Assembly (NCBI GenBank): GCA_005406025.1 | Contig: BGZK01000004.1 | Span: 620,001-684,000, forward strand | DNA from: Eumeta japonica | Lineage: Eukaryota > Arthropoda > Insecta > Lepidoptera > Psychidae | Direction: 5' to 3' | Length of the DNA: 64,000 nt | Shown here: piece by piece, positions 46,985 to 57,289 of the stretch | Layout of the letters: each line of letters opens with the position of its first letter | Numbering within the stretch: position 1 is the first letter of the stretch | The notes under the pieces: model-generated | What the model saw: the letters and a program-made list of their open reading frames with translations, nothing else | The model's database searches: none | What the model was told of the DNA's origin: nothing | Translations under genes and position numbers: made by a program

Positions 46985-47215
46985 GATATATTGAGATCGA
47001 CAAGAATGTAAGCTATGCAGACCATATTGGTGGCACATTAAAAAAAAGGGGCCAAATTTCAAGCACCCGCAACCAACGAGGTTGCATGAAAAGATTGATG
47101 GATGTCAGTGAGGCGAGAGAGATATGCAAAGATTGTACCTTGTGGAAATCTATAGCCTCTGCCTACCCTTCTGAGAAATAGGCATGAGTTTATATTATTA
47201 TTATTAAGAATATAA
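46985..47215 (+). mobile_element. LINE 3' fragment A (C-terminal frame plus TTA tail)
   Basis: The open frame to 47,181 reads ADHIGGTLKKRGQ, then TRNQRGCMKRLMDVSEAREI, then CKDCTLWKSIASAYPSEK-stop. A short C-terminal stretch of the form D-x-x-x-W-x-S-I-x-S-A-Y-P just before the stop is typical of the end of non-LTR retrotransposon reverse transcriptase proteins. The sequence ends in TTTATATTATTATTATTA, a simple-repeat tail as such elements have. The copy at 48,838-49,030 shares the layout, supporting a mobile origin. Extreme 5' truncation. Confidence 0.5.
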
Positions 47216-48023
47216 GCCGTACAAATTCTAGCAATGGGATGCGTGCATATGGAATTGATTCCTTAATAGAGCTTAAGTAAGTCGCTTTGTTTAAGGTTAC
47301 CTTTTAGAATTTCGTGAAAATATAAGACGTATAAAAATATATTGAAGTGGGTGAGTAAGCATCAGCAGTGGAATGGTTAAAACCTGACGACAACAGATGA
47401 GTAATCTAAGGTTGATTGATTTGTGGAAGATTGATTGATATGTTGATAAATATTGATGAACGATTGTAATTCAAGTACTGAGACGGTTACGAGGAGAGGC
47501 TAGGGTTTAACAGGACGAGCCGGCTTGAGTAAATTTGATAAGGGATTCTATTTAAAAATAGGTTTCATCTCAGCGACAATGGAATCAGGAAAACGTAGCT
47601 GCACAAGCGGTGTTTCTACGCTGTAAATCCCCAAAGTCGTTATCCAAAACCCATAGTTCCTTGCGATTGTCATAATCAACTTTGTGAGCAGTGTTTGTCC
47701 GGATTACTTCCGGCGTGATTTCGCTGTTGCGCCGCGTTATGGGGTAACGGGGAATTCCAGAAGGCGTCTTGAAAAGCTCCCCCCGCCGTTGAGTTCGCCG
47801 GTCTCCTAGTGACGCCCTCTTTCCCTTCTATATCCCTTTGTGTTTCCGGGAAATGATATCGAGGCCACTTGTAGAGAAAATAAACGTGAAATGCAATACG
47901 AACGAAATGCCGGATGTTATTGTTCAATCCTACGTTTTCGAGATACGATCGGAATGCTTAATGTCGAATACATACAAATAAACGGACGTGCATCTACAAA
48001 TTAACACAAACACACCCACACAC
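47216..48023. other. Non-coding DNA, nothing firm
   Basis: A GC-richer stretch at 47,690-47,830 (TGCGCCGCGTTATGGGGTAA, AAAGCTCCCCCCGCCG) has an 83-codon minus frame without a domain. No gene recognised. Confidence 0.45.
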
Positions 48024-48088
<65 letters not shown>

Positions 48089-48097
48089 TATTATATA
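48024..48097. repeat. (TA)n microsatellite ending in a palindrome
   Basis: About 22 TA units followed by TATGTATATATACATATA. The same palindromic end follows the TA array at 58,650 and a variant follows the array at 61,354. Frames reading Tyr-Ile repeats are artefacts. Confidence 0.95.
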
Positions 48098-48171
48098 TGT
48101 TGTAATAGGTACGCTATGAGGGTTCACGTTCGTTTCAAAATTTGATTACAAAAGTAGAATAGAATAGAAAG

Positions 48172-48796
48172 AGAAGTATTAGAGGGGGAGCACAGAAAAG
48201 GGTTGATGAGAGCTCATGCCCAAATGCACAAGCTTTAATAGTGATAAAAAAGTAGATAGTTAAAATTAATATAATAAAAAGACCGTAGTGGAATTCGTAG
48301 GAGAGACATTGAAAACCGATCAATAAATATTGGTATTCTACTTACCTCTTATTTAGATAATTTAATTCCTGGATTTCATCAAAGATTCAGGATTCCCTCA
48401 GAGTTACGCTCCACAGTTTGATGTAATAGCTAGGCTAGGTGGCATGTGAGGCACCCGGCGTACGTGCTAACTCGCGAATGTGGATTCTTGCTGTAGTCGA
48501 AGTTTAATTGTTGAATAATAGAACCCGAGTTGGCGTAAAACAAGAGAATAAGTAGTGTGTGAGGAAGGAAAAAATAGAGGACTCATGGTCAAGTGCACAA
48601 GCTTCGATAGTGATGCAAAAGTAGACCGTTACAAGTAATACGATAGAAAGACCGTACTGATATTGGTAAGGAGAGACATTGTAGAACCGATCAATAAATG
48701 TTGGTCTTCTACTTACCTTTTATTTAAATAATAAAATTTCTGGACTTCATCAAAGATCCAGAAGGATATCCTCCTCTAGAGCTACGTTCTAGAATA
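48172..48796 (+). repeat. Direct duplication, two copies of about 250 bp
   Basis: Copy 1 (about 48,172-48,415) and copy 2 (about 48,550-48,790) share GTGCACAAGCTT, ATAGTGAT, AAAAGTAGA, AAAGACCGTA, GGAGAGACATTG, AACCGATCAATAAAT, TTCTACTTACCT, TTATTTA and TTCATCAAAGAT in the same order, offset by about 378 bp. They differ at many positions, so the duplication is old. The spacer (48,420-48,545) is unique. Copy 2 is followed by LINE fragment B. Confidence 0.85.
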
Positions 48797-48837
48797 TATA
48801 TATAAAGCAACCTTTCCATCACATACATTCGCCTCTA

Positions 48838-49030
48838 GAAAATTTTATGCAGACCAAATTGGTGACGTATCAAAAAAGGGACAAACTTGAAGCGCCCGAA
48901 ACCAATGAGCTTGTATGAAAAAATTGTCAATGAAACAAGAAACATATGCAAAGATCGTAACATGTGGAAAAATGCGGACTTTGCCTAACTTTCTGTCGAA
49001 ATAGGCGAGAATTTATAATAATAAAATATG
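48838..49030 (+). mobile_element. LINE 3' fragment B, related to fragment A
   Basis: Shares TATGCAGACCA, ATTGGTG, AAAAAGGGACAAA, CGAAACCAATGAG, TGTATGAAAA, ATATGCAAAGAT, ATGTGGAAA and GAAATAGGCGAGAATTTATA with 47,014-47,210, in the same order and orientation, and ends in an ATAATAATAA tail. The frame is broken by indels. Two copies 1.8 kb apart in one direction may be separate insertions or part of a local duplication. Confidence 0.6.
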
Positions 49031-49540
49031 TATAAATTTATATATTGACATTTCGGAAATAGCTAAAACGATTTTGATAAAATAATCATAAAATTTTATT
49101 CATTTCAATTATTATGTTTAGATAAATAGCAATATTGTAAGCGTTATACTTATCTATTTGCTATATTTTGTATAGCCATGCAACTACTGATTCTACGGAT
49201 CCTGCGGGTTGTCTCAGAGAGTTTGTTTTTTTATTGGAAATGCAACATATAATATGATATTATTATAATGTCAATAATGTGAATAATATCAAAATTTCAG
49301 CCAATGACTGATACCTCTATTCTGAAAATAAAAATAATATTTACCTATTATATTTAATACGTCGAAAATTTTGTTCTTAATATTTTGTCTATATTAATGT
49401 CTTCCCCAGAAAAACGAAAATTTTTTTTGAAATTGCCTTACAGCGGCATCGCGCAGAGTTTTGAAGGATCTGGGAAAAGTTTTTTCGTATTTCATATACA
49501 AATTAAAGATAATTTTTCATCACATTATATTTACATTTAA
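49031..49540. other. AT-rich DNA, probably including mariner 3' flank
   Basis: No gene. The region left of 49,541 is on the 3' side of the dead mariner gene; its terminal inverted repeat was not identified. Confidence 0.4.
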
Positions 49541-50400
49541 TTAAAATACACATATGCTATTTTGTTCAACAATCTGTTGCAATTTTGTAGGTAGTGATAT
49601 GATCCCATTGATGTAGAAAGTTTTGGCCTTCTGATCAAAAAACTGCGACAAGTAGTTTTGACAGTTCTCTTTTGATTTAAATCTAACACTGTCTAAAGAA
49701 TTCTGAAGAGACCGAAACAGGTTAAAATCTGAGGGTTATCTAACCTAGCCTAACCTAACCAAACAAACTCTCTTAATAATTGATGAGTTCCTAGCTATGT
49801 GTGTGGTCTGGCGGTATCGTGATGAAAAACAATACCCTTTCGGTTAATAAATTACGGCCGTTTTTTCTCTATCCCTTTATGCGTCTCATCATCTGTTGCA
49901 GTAGAGATCCGAATTTATGGGTTTGCCCTCTAGTGAAAGCTCATAATGAAGCTTCCGATCCCACCATACACACAGCATAATCCAGGTTTCGCTATAGTAT
50001 GTGAAGTTTGCTTGCCTTTTGTCTATGATCTTTATCGCACGTTCTTGTTATAGGTAATCCATTTTTTATATAAATTAAATAACTGAAAAAAAAACTTTTC
50101 AAAAAAACTTCGATTTCATTACGTTTTAACAAAGAATTAAATTTCTTTCAGTGAGTTTGTGTAAGACCCAAGCATCGAGTTTTCTTTGTAGCTTTTTTAA
50201 AATAAGTCAAAACTATTATGTGGTCAATTCCCAGTTGTTCCTAGCGGAACATAGCTGTCGTAAGAACTAATATACCGATCTTGCTCTATATTTTCCAAAC
50301 TGTCATCGACTCTATCCGACACAACGTCATAAATTTTTTCGTGGCTTGTGTCGCATTTTTGCTTGTTTTGTGATAAAAGTTGAAAATGTGTCGAATTTCT
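49541..50400 (-). pseudogene. mariner-family transposase pseudogene
   Basis: Read on the minus strand, pieces in different frames follow the order of a mariner transposase. First comes AWVLHKLTERNLI (the HTH-to-catalytic linker, usually WVPH.LTE.N), then SLLKRNEIEVFLK, and a decayed WITY segment. Next is VMLCVWWDRK holding the WWD that carries a catalytic Asp, then LEGKPINSDLYC, then INRKGIVFHHDTARPHT (usually VFHQDNARPHT, second catalytic Asp). The end is SDFNLFRSLQNSLDSV, ENCQNYLSQFFDQKA and LPTKLQQIVEQN before a stop at 49,541. The usual PPYSPDLAPSD block with the third Asp is largely replaced or deleted near 49,740. Many stops and frameshifts make it non-functional. Such enzymes cut and paste elements at TA. 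Confidence 0.88.
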
Positions 50401-50919
50401 ACGTTACATTCACTCGTTTTAGTAAACAGAAAAGTCAGTTGGCAGACAGACAGTAGACAGTATTGCCGTTAGATTGCGGAGGAGTAGGTGTAAACTACTG
50501 TTGAGAACTACGCTCGTAAGTTCAAGAAAGGATCCCCCAACAGGAAATTGAGGTTTGTCGACTGGAAAAGCAGTCTCGAGAATAAGCTTGCCATGATGGA
50601 CAAGTTCGACTCTAAGCAGAGTCAAAGATGAGAATGCAGGCTGAGTAAAAACAAAGATTAACTATGCTGGTGATCGGTTTGATATTGACAATAAAAAAAA
50701 GCTTTTACAAGCTTCAGAGAGGGTACATCAGATAGAATGCAAGGTTTTGAGCAAAATCTCCTTAGTTGCCACTCAGGGTCCTTAGGCTGGGAAATTCAAG
50801 ATGCCTTTATTTGACCGAACTTCGTCATGGTCTGTTCCTGTAGATATTATGTAGCCTATACAACGCAGAGTGGAGTTTTTAATCTAGCATCTATAGTCGA
50901 GCTAGAATTCGCTAGCAGT
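50401..50919. other. Non-coding DNA between mariner and LINE
   Basis: No gene recognised. It probably contains the 5' end of the mariner copy and host DNA. Boundaries are not resolved. Confidence 0.4.
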
Positions 50920-51387
50920 GTGAATTCAAATTCAAAATATCTTTCTTTCATGGGTTACAAGATAACACTTGAAGTACGTCACAATTTTTTGCGAATTTAC
51001 GCGTTACTCGTTCGGAAGGCAGTTTTCCCTCAAGAAGAACAACCAAGAAACTTGAGGGTAGCTATTTTCTAATTTACTCATACATAGCTAAAACAAATAC
51101 AAAACCTTTAAGGACGAAACAGCCCGGAAAGAAGTCGAGTCGCTTATGCCCATGGATATTTGTCTTCTAAATATTCAGAAATTGTATAATACCCTTTTTT
51201 ACTAAGTGATTGTTTAATAACACTCTTAAATTTATATAGGGGTAAATCTTATATATCTACAGGAACCTTATTGAATATACGCACACAGAGCCCTCTAAAT
51301 GAATTTGTGACTTTACTTAGTCGACTAACATGTGCAATCAGTTTATTTTTATTTCTTGTATTGAGTTTATGTCGAATATTATTTCTT

Positions 51388-52575
51388 TTAGACATTCCTA
51401 TTTTTTTTTACATATAATAAATTTTCATAAACTAATTGAAATGCTAAGGTTAAGATTCCAATTTCCTTAATCTTATTTCTAAGAGATGCATGAGGTCCGA
51501 GTTTGTAAGTCGCACGAACGGTCCGCTTCTCTAGCACGAAAATTATATGAACATCTGCGGCGTTTCCCCAGAGCAAGATGCCAAACGACATCAGGCTGTG
51601 GAAACAGCCAAAATAAACCGACCTAGCAGTTTCGACGTCTGCTAAATTTCTTATTTTTTTGACTGCATAGGCAGCAGAGCTAAGGCTTTTCGCCAGCTTA
51701 CTTATATGAGGACACCATTGAAGCCTGTTATCTAAAGTAATTCCCAGGAACACGGTAGCATTAACAAACTCCAATTCTTTGTTACGTACTAAAATAGTTC
51801 TGGATCTGTGTCTTATATTTGGCAGTGAGAATCTAATACATTTTGTTTTCATTTCATTAAGAAGTAGGTTATTTGCAGTAAACCATTTCTCTACCTTAGA
51901 GATAGCATTGTTCACATCGTCATAAGTGGCCTGTTATCTTTTAACTTTGAATAACAAAGAAGTATCATCTGCAAACAGTACTATTTCTTGAACATCCTTA
52001 ACAAGGCTCGGTAAATAATTTATGTAGACTAAAAAAAGAAAAGGACCAAGAATTGATCCCTGTGATACGCTTATGTGGACTATAGATCCACACGATCTCA
52101 TGCCATTGACATCAACTCTCTGAACTCTGTTACTCAAATACGACATCAGAAGGTCGAGTGCCCGGCCTGTTACTATATAGTGTCGTAGTTTCCCACTCAG
52201 AGTTTCATGATAAACACAATCAAATGCCTTGGAGAGATCGTAAAATACGCCAGTCGCATCTCGCGAATCCTCCCAGGCTCTAAAAAATGTTGCACAAGCT
52301 GAACGCCAGCATCGATTGTTGAGCAACCCCGAGTAAAACACTAACTGTTTATTAGACATTAATTTATTCGTATAAAATGTACTAACAACTGATTTAGGAT
52401 TAGTTTTTCGAATATTTTAGTAAGTGACGGTATTATGGATATGGGTCTATAATTATTAGGACTTGATGCCTTTAAATAATGGAATCACTTTACTTCCTTC
52501 ATCAAATCGGGAAACACGCCATTATCTAAACACTTATTAAAGATAAACGCCAAATGCGGCGCAATATAATTTAAA
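51388..52575 (-). pseudogene. LINE reverse transcriptase domain (interrupted)
   Basis: From about 52,570 on the minus strand the pieces read LAFIFNKCLDNGVFPDL, ASSPNNYRPISIIPSL, KIFEKLILNQL, YTNKLMSNKQ, then FYDLSKAFDCVYHETLSGKL (motif A with catalytic Asp), VSQGSILGPFLFLVYINYLP (motif B) and FADDTSLLF (motif C with the paired Asp). After an in-frame stop at 51,934 it continues through VEKWFTANNLLLNEMKTKCI and the C-terminal part (FLGITLDNRLQW, SAAYAVKKIRNL, FGILLWGN) to the stop at 51,388. This is the enzyme that copies element RNA into DNA at the target. Catalytic residues are still present; the defects are at least one frameshift before 52,360, another near 52,470 and the stop at 51,934, so it is recently or moderately decayed. 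Confidence 0.93.
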
Positions 52576-52599
52576 CTTATGTTTTGTCAGTTTAAAGTC

Positions 52600-53345
52600 A
52601 AGAATTCAGCCCTTAATTCTTCTAGTCTCGTTGTTTATGACAACCCAAGTCGTTTTCATAACATTATTGCTATTTTTTATTTTATTATTTACGTATTTGG
52701 CTTTAGCCGCGATGCAAACGCGTTTAAAATTTTACGAATATTTTGTTATATATATAGCAAAGCTCGCACTATTATTAAAAGTCCTTTCGTCACAAAGCTC
52801 ATACAGTCTCCTTCTACTTTTATGAATTCCCACTGTTGCCCAATCGCTAAATGCTAATCTTTCATTTATTTTAACATTTTTTGCTATAAATAAATTATGA
52901 TATTCTGTTTTTATCACGTCAAACATTAAATTATACATCTCATTGGAATCATCACGGCACTGAAACTTCGGAACTCTCCGTATGATATTTTCTCTAAATT
53001 GAAGTAGGCGCTTTTCGTTCACCGGTACATAAATTATGTTTCTTTTTAGACTTTTATCAAGCGATATTCTAAAAGACGCAAATTGACCGCTGTTGTCGAT
53101 ACAAGTTTCACAGGTATAAGATATCCTCGTCGGAACTAAAAAGAGACTAGACAGATTATAACAACCGAATAATTCCAAAATTTCACCGCCGCGATAACCG
53201 GCTTCCAATAAATCTATATTAAAGTCACCAAATATTACTATGTTTTTACTTTTGCTACTAATTTTACATAAAACTTGATCCATTACAGACTCGAATGACG
53301 AACTAGTGTTGTTATCTCGCTCTCTAATATTTATTCAAATGGGGT
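52600..53345 (-). pseudogene. LINE endonuclease C-terminal half and linker (interrupted)
   Basis: The minus-strand frame from about 53,340 reads RERDNNTSSSFESVMDQVL, then NIVIFGDFNIDLLEAG (the GDFN block of apurinic-type endonucleases), TRISYTCETCIDN (usually TR....S.IDHI) and on through CRDDSNEMYNLMFDVIKTEY and RLAFSDWATVGIHKSRRRLY. After a stop at 52,732 the same reading continues KRVCIAAKANYVNNKI and TTWVVINNET, the linker before reverse transcriptase. The catalytic His that normally follows the Asp of the last block is absent (C-I-D-N). The N-terminal half of the nuclease is missing or unrecognisable beyond 53,345. Confidence 0.85.
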
Positions 53346-54010
53346 TATAACTCTTCTTGGACTATAAAATAGTTCATTTGTACTAGCTATTAGCTCTTGA
53401 TCTGACGGTACCCCTTCGAGCTTCATCAGTGCTCGCTGCTCGCAGCCGTGTTTTGGCGCACGCCGCTAGCACATAGATGACCATGGTCGCCGACTTCTCG
53501 CCGCCAGCGTCGAGATTTGCTTTCTTTGAACGGTTTAACGCTTATTATTAAATACTTCTAGAAGTCATCTAACGAAAAGTTAAATTTTTCAAAAAAAACA
53601 GTAGGCCGTCACGGGAAGACCTGCAGATGTGAAGTATCGTAATTATTGATAGTTATAGAAAGAATTCATATTCAAAGAAAATCAATAAGTAAACCAAGGG
53701 CGGTTCGAGAGGGGGTCACGGGTGTCACGATCTCCCCAAAATCGCACTCACTTTTTAATCTTCAAATTGAAAATCTTTTTAAAGATCGACAATTTATTAC
53801 ACCTTGTTTTTATTATATTTATTATACAATACTGACAAAATGACGGAAATTTAAAAAAAATAGATAATAAACAAAATAATCAAAAAAGGGTATTTAAAAC
53901 AACTGTAAATTTAATTTCAGAAGTCGAGTTCAGAGGCAGCATCATTTGAGACCAGATATAACTGTTAAAGTCATTTCATATCAAAAAAATCTGTATAGCG
54001 ATATTAGCGA
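53346..54010. other. Non-coding DNA with CpG-rich stretch
   Basis: A GC-richer part at 53,405-53,525 (GTTTTGGCGCACGCCGCTAG, GCCGACTTCTCGCCGCCAGC) lies just upstream of the LINE; no frame or domain recognised. It may be LINE 5' sequence in unreadable state or host DNA. Confidence 0.4.
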
Positions 54011-54090
54011 TTGACCTGCAGGTCATCTCTAAAACTTCTCGCTATGATATTTCATGATGAATAACAAGTAATAAAAGCTTATATATAAAA
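54011..54090 (+). mobile_element. piggyBac-like terminus, third copy (fragment)
   Basis: TTGA|CCTGCAGGTCATCTC at 54,011 followed by TAAAACTTCTCGCTATGATA matches the end at 33,138 (CCCTGCAGGTCATCC, then TAAAACTTACAGCTATCATA). One C and one target base have changed. The homology fades after about 60 bp. Confidence 0.5.
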
Positions 54091-54179
54091 AAATTCTTAG
54101 TTTTAATTTTTAATTTTTTGATTTATGATTCGGAATTTACTATGACGTAGTTCGTAGCGCGTAGCGGAGTTTTATTACG

Positions 54180-54600
54180 GAGATCCTGCAGCCACCTTCC
54201 AGCTTCATTATTAAACCCTGGTTACCATTTAGGACCGAAGTACTCGTCAAGACGAATCAAACGAGTCCAAACTCGATGGCATTGTGTCATATTATTACGA
54301 AATTCCTATGGCCACCTTCCAGCTTCATCATCAGACCCTGGATACCATCTATAAATAAAGTACTGTTCAAGACGAATCATACGAGCTCAATCTCGAAGGG
54401 GTTATGTTGTTATATTACGGAGTACTTATGGCCATCTCCTAGCTCCATCATCAGATCACCTCCATGTCATCATGATACTGCATTGTCACGCGATATACAT
54501 ATTTGTGCAAAATTTCAGCGCAATCGGAAACCAAAAAGTGGGTCAAATTTAATTTGCAAGATTTGATTGCAGAGAGACAAGTGAAAGTAAATAAAAGCTT
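54180..54600 (+). repeat. Diverged 120-bp minisatellite locus with retroelement-like tail
   Basis: Three diverged units (about 54,180, 54,300 and 54,420) share GGCCACCTTCCAGCTTCATC, GACCCTGG.TACCAT, AAGTACT.GTCAAGACGAATC and ACGAG..CAA.CTCGA with the reverse complement of the array at 24.1-24.9 kb. The sequence then runs on as TGATACTGCATTGTCACGCG, AAATTTCAGCGCAATCGGAA, GTGGGTCAAATTTAATTTGC and GAGAGACAAGTGAAAGTAAA, the last part being a tail I know from lepidopteran repeats. The 24-kb array shares the GCATTGTCACGCGAT segment. One frame stays open over the units because of the 120-bp period. Confidence 0.8.
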
Positions 54601-55554
54601 GTATTGTAGTTGTCTCAAAGTTTATTCTAATTTTTAATTTTAAATAGTGATAATTATTTCTAATTATAAATGTGAATTTAAAAAAATACATACTTGCTTT
54701 CAATATTATAAGAGATGCGTTTATTTACCCTTCTCGTCTATTGCATATTCAAAGACTTTCGTACTTAGGAGTAAACACCAGTCGCGCGTCGAAATTAACA
54801 CAAACAGGCACATACACTTTTACTTAATACCTTTTTCACTTAGAAGCCCATAGAGTTTCTTACTTTGAGTTCGGGATCAGAGAGATTTAGGAAGAATTTT
54901 TTGAAATATTCCAAAGCGGATCCATTTTTGGCAAGAGCTTTTGTAAAATTTTTCATTAATCTCTACCTAGTTTAAGTAAAAACAGTAGTAAAATCATATT
55001 TAACACAAAGAAACCAAAGCAAAGTTGTTCACCTTCCTTGAGGATATTTTATGATACATACAATGTTTTATGATTAAGTTAACAAGATAATAATAACAAC
55101 TTACATAGTTAGATATCACGAATAAGGTGGTTTGAAAGATTTTAAGTATAGCAAAAAAACTTAACGTTATAGGTATATGTGGTACAAAATTAAAAAAAAT
55201 AATAATTTATACAAAACTATTATTGTATAGTTTACTTTAGTTACATCTTTTTATAGTTTAATTTTTTTTAAACTAATAAAATTGATTGCTTTTGAATATT
55301 TAACATTTTCTATTTACATAGCATATTATAATTTCTTGCAAAGTAAAACAATTGAAGTTTATGATTAAGCATCCCAACCGATAAACAAAAACAATTTACA
55401 CCCACTCGTTGTACGTTGGTTTCAAATTAAACATACTGATGGTAAAACATCACAAACGCTAATGCAGCCAAGACTTATTAAGTTATTTTCCTTTTTAGCA
55501 TAAGCTGGCATCGCGGCATAATTATTGTTTTGAACGCTGAAATGTTTAATTCAT
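54601..55554. other. AT-rich non-coding DNA, nothing recognised
   Basis: No gene or repeat recognised. Confidence 0.5.
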
Positions 55555-55670
55555 TAAAATCGGTGCTGCGCTCGCGCCGCACCTGACCGGCGTCGGCGGC
55601 GGACACTTAGACGGTAATCCGCTAATGGCGCGGGCCGCTGGGCTGACGGGGACGGATTTGCTCAGTGTTT
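55555..55670. other. Short CpG-rich patch
   Basis: CGGTGCTGCGCTCGCGCCGC, CGGCGTCGGCGGCGGACAC and GGCGCGGGCCGCTGGGCTGA in otherwise AT-rich DNA. No frame of note. Confidence 0.55.
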
Positions 55671-57289
55671 TTTTGTCCTAATGGATTGGACTTTAAATGA
55701 AATAAAAACAAGGCACGCCCTAATTTTGTCCGCTATTTATTACTTTATTTGTACATAAATATATAACGCTAAATTATAAAGGAGCTTTTTCGTTTTTTTT
55801 TGTGATTTTGTAGCGTAGAATAATGATGGTGAAAGGTTATTGTTTGGTGTCGAATCAAAATTTAAATCTTAAAATGATTTTCAACTATAATTATAGATAT
55901 GATAATAAAAACTGAAAAAGAAATATAATTAACTATAAATGAATAACACTTTAAATATGGAATATGCTCACTTATTTAATATGACACTATTGATATAAAT
56001 TAAACTATATATTAAAAGTTCTCATTTCATTAGTTATTTGGAAAATTATTGCACTTAACTGTTCAAATTTAATACAGTCATATTTAATTTCATTCTTCTC
56101 TACTCATTAGTAAAATAATTATAATTCATTCAATAAGTTTAAATTTTTTGTATCTTGGTCAATTCTTTAGTTATATGGAAAATCATTTCATTTCATTTAC
56201 AATGTATTTACGTTTTGATCAAATCTTTAATTATTTAGAAAATGATAGCATTTCTCTGTTTAAATTGAAAATACTTCTGTTTTGGTTAATTCCTAATTTA
56301 TTTGAATATAACTTACATTTTGCTATCCACATTATTTATTTTTTAATAGGTACATACATATACTAATTACAATCGTATTATTTATACAAACTACATGAAA
56401 GGCAAATTTCTGTCCTAGGTTGGAATCCAAAAGGGTGTAGATAGCGTGATTAATATCGCATCGCCATAGCAATAGAAGAAAAGAGAAGCACATAAAAATA
56501 AACGTTAACAACAAGTAAAGATAGAAACTTGTAACTGGCTATTAACTATTTCAGGGCAGAGAATGTCAGGAGTTGTTTGGTGAATGTTTTAGATCAATCC
56601 ATCAAATTAATCTAGTGTGACTTTATGAAAACCACATTTCTAAAAATTTATAGAGGGAGATCCTTAGCATGCTTTAATGATCTATCAATTTGAGCTGTGG
56701 ACCATTGGAGAAGGAAGATGATTTTCATACAATTAACATACATGGTCAGCCATGGGTATTATGATACGAGTATTATTGGCACAAGGTCTAGGTATTCGTT
56801 GTTACTATTTGAAGAGGTGCTTAGTTGCGTGAGTTTGCACGGATTTATCGTACAGAGTAAATTGCTATTCTATCGCATGTCTATAAAAGGTCTATGATAT
56901 ATATAAAAGGTACGTAGGCAATAGAAAATCATATTTCTCAAATCTTGCTCATGTTAAGTTTAAAGTATTGAAGTCGTCTAGTACAAGGAAAGAGTCGTTG
57001 TGATTTCAGGACAACATCTTAACAGTTCAGATGAAAGGTATTGACGTGTTCGATCAGAAAATGAGAAGAGAGAGATTTCTAGGGTTTGTTGAATGGAGAC
57101 AGTTAAATTTTTAATCGTATATCCTTAATTCTAGAATGCCAAGACCTTTGACGTATTACATCGAAGTGTTTTTTGCAGCTATCAAAACACCGCTGCCATT
57201 TGTTTATGTGAATAAGGACTGTGGGATCTCTTCTAAAGACATCATATCTGTTATTAATAAATTCCCCATCTTAAATATTGTTATTAAAG
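55671..57289. other. AT-rich non-coding DNA with short unrecognised frames
   Basis: Frames at 56,148-56,366 and 56,697-56,897 (+) lack domains. From 57,136 a + frame (MPRPLTYYIEVFFAAIKTPL) follows an acceptor-like TTCTAG but runs into the 750-bp repeat at 57,290, so it is not a convincing gene. Confidence 0.4.

Larger units (their letters stand above)
50920..53345 (-). mobile_element. Non-LTR retrotransposon (jockey/CR1-like), 5'-truncated and mutated
   Basis: On the minus strand it shows, in order, an endonuclease part, a linker, reverse transcriptase, a C-terminal domain and a 3' untranslated region of about 470 bp. The 3' end is near 50,925, where the element reads GATATTTTGAATTTGAATTC, like the short repeat tails of jockey/CR1-type elements. 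The sister copy at 19,985-20,510 confirms the 3' region. The 5' half of the endonuclease and any ORF1 are missing. No target duplication was identified. Confidence 0.85.

Noticed and set aside
47930..48127. Tyr-Ile repeat frames (also at 8.5-8.8 and 58.5-58.8 kb)
   Set aside because: Produced by TA microsatellites.
49744..49760. Telomere repeat tract (CCTAA type)
   Set aside because: Only three irregular units inside a mariner pseudogene; too short and imperfect to be an interstitial telomere.
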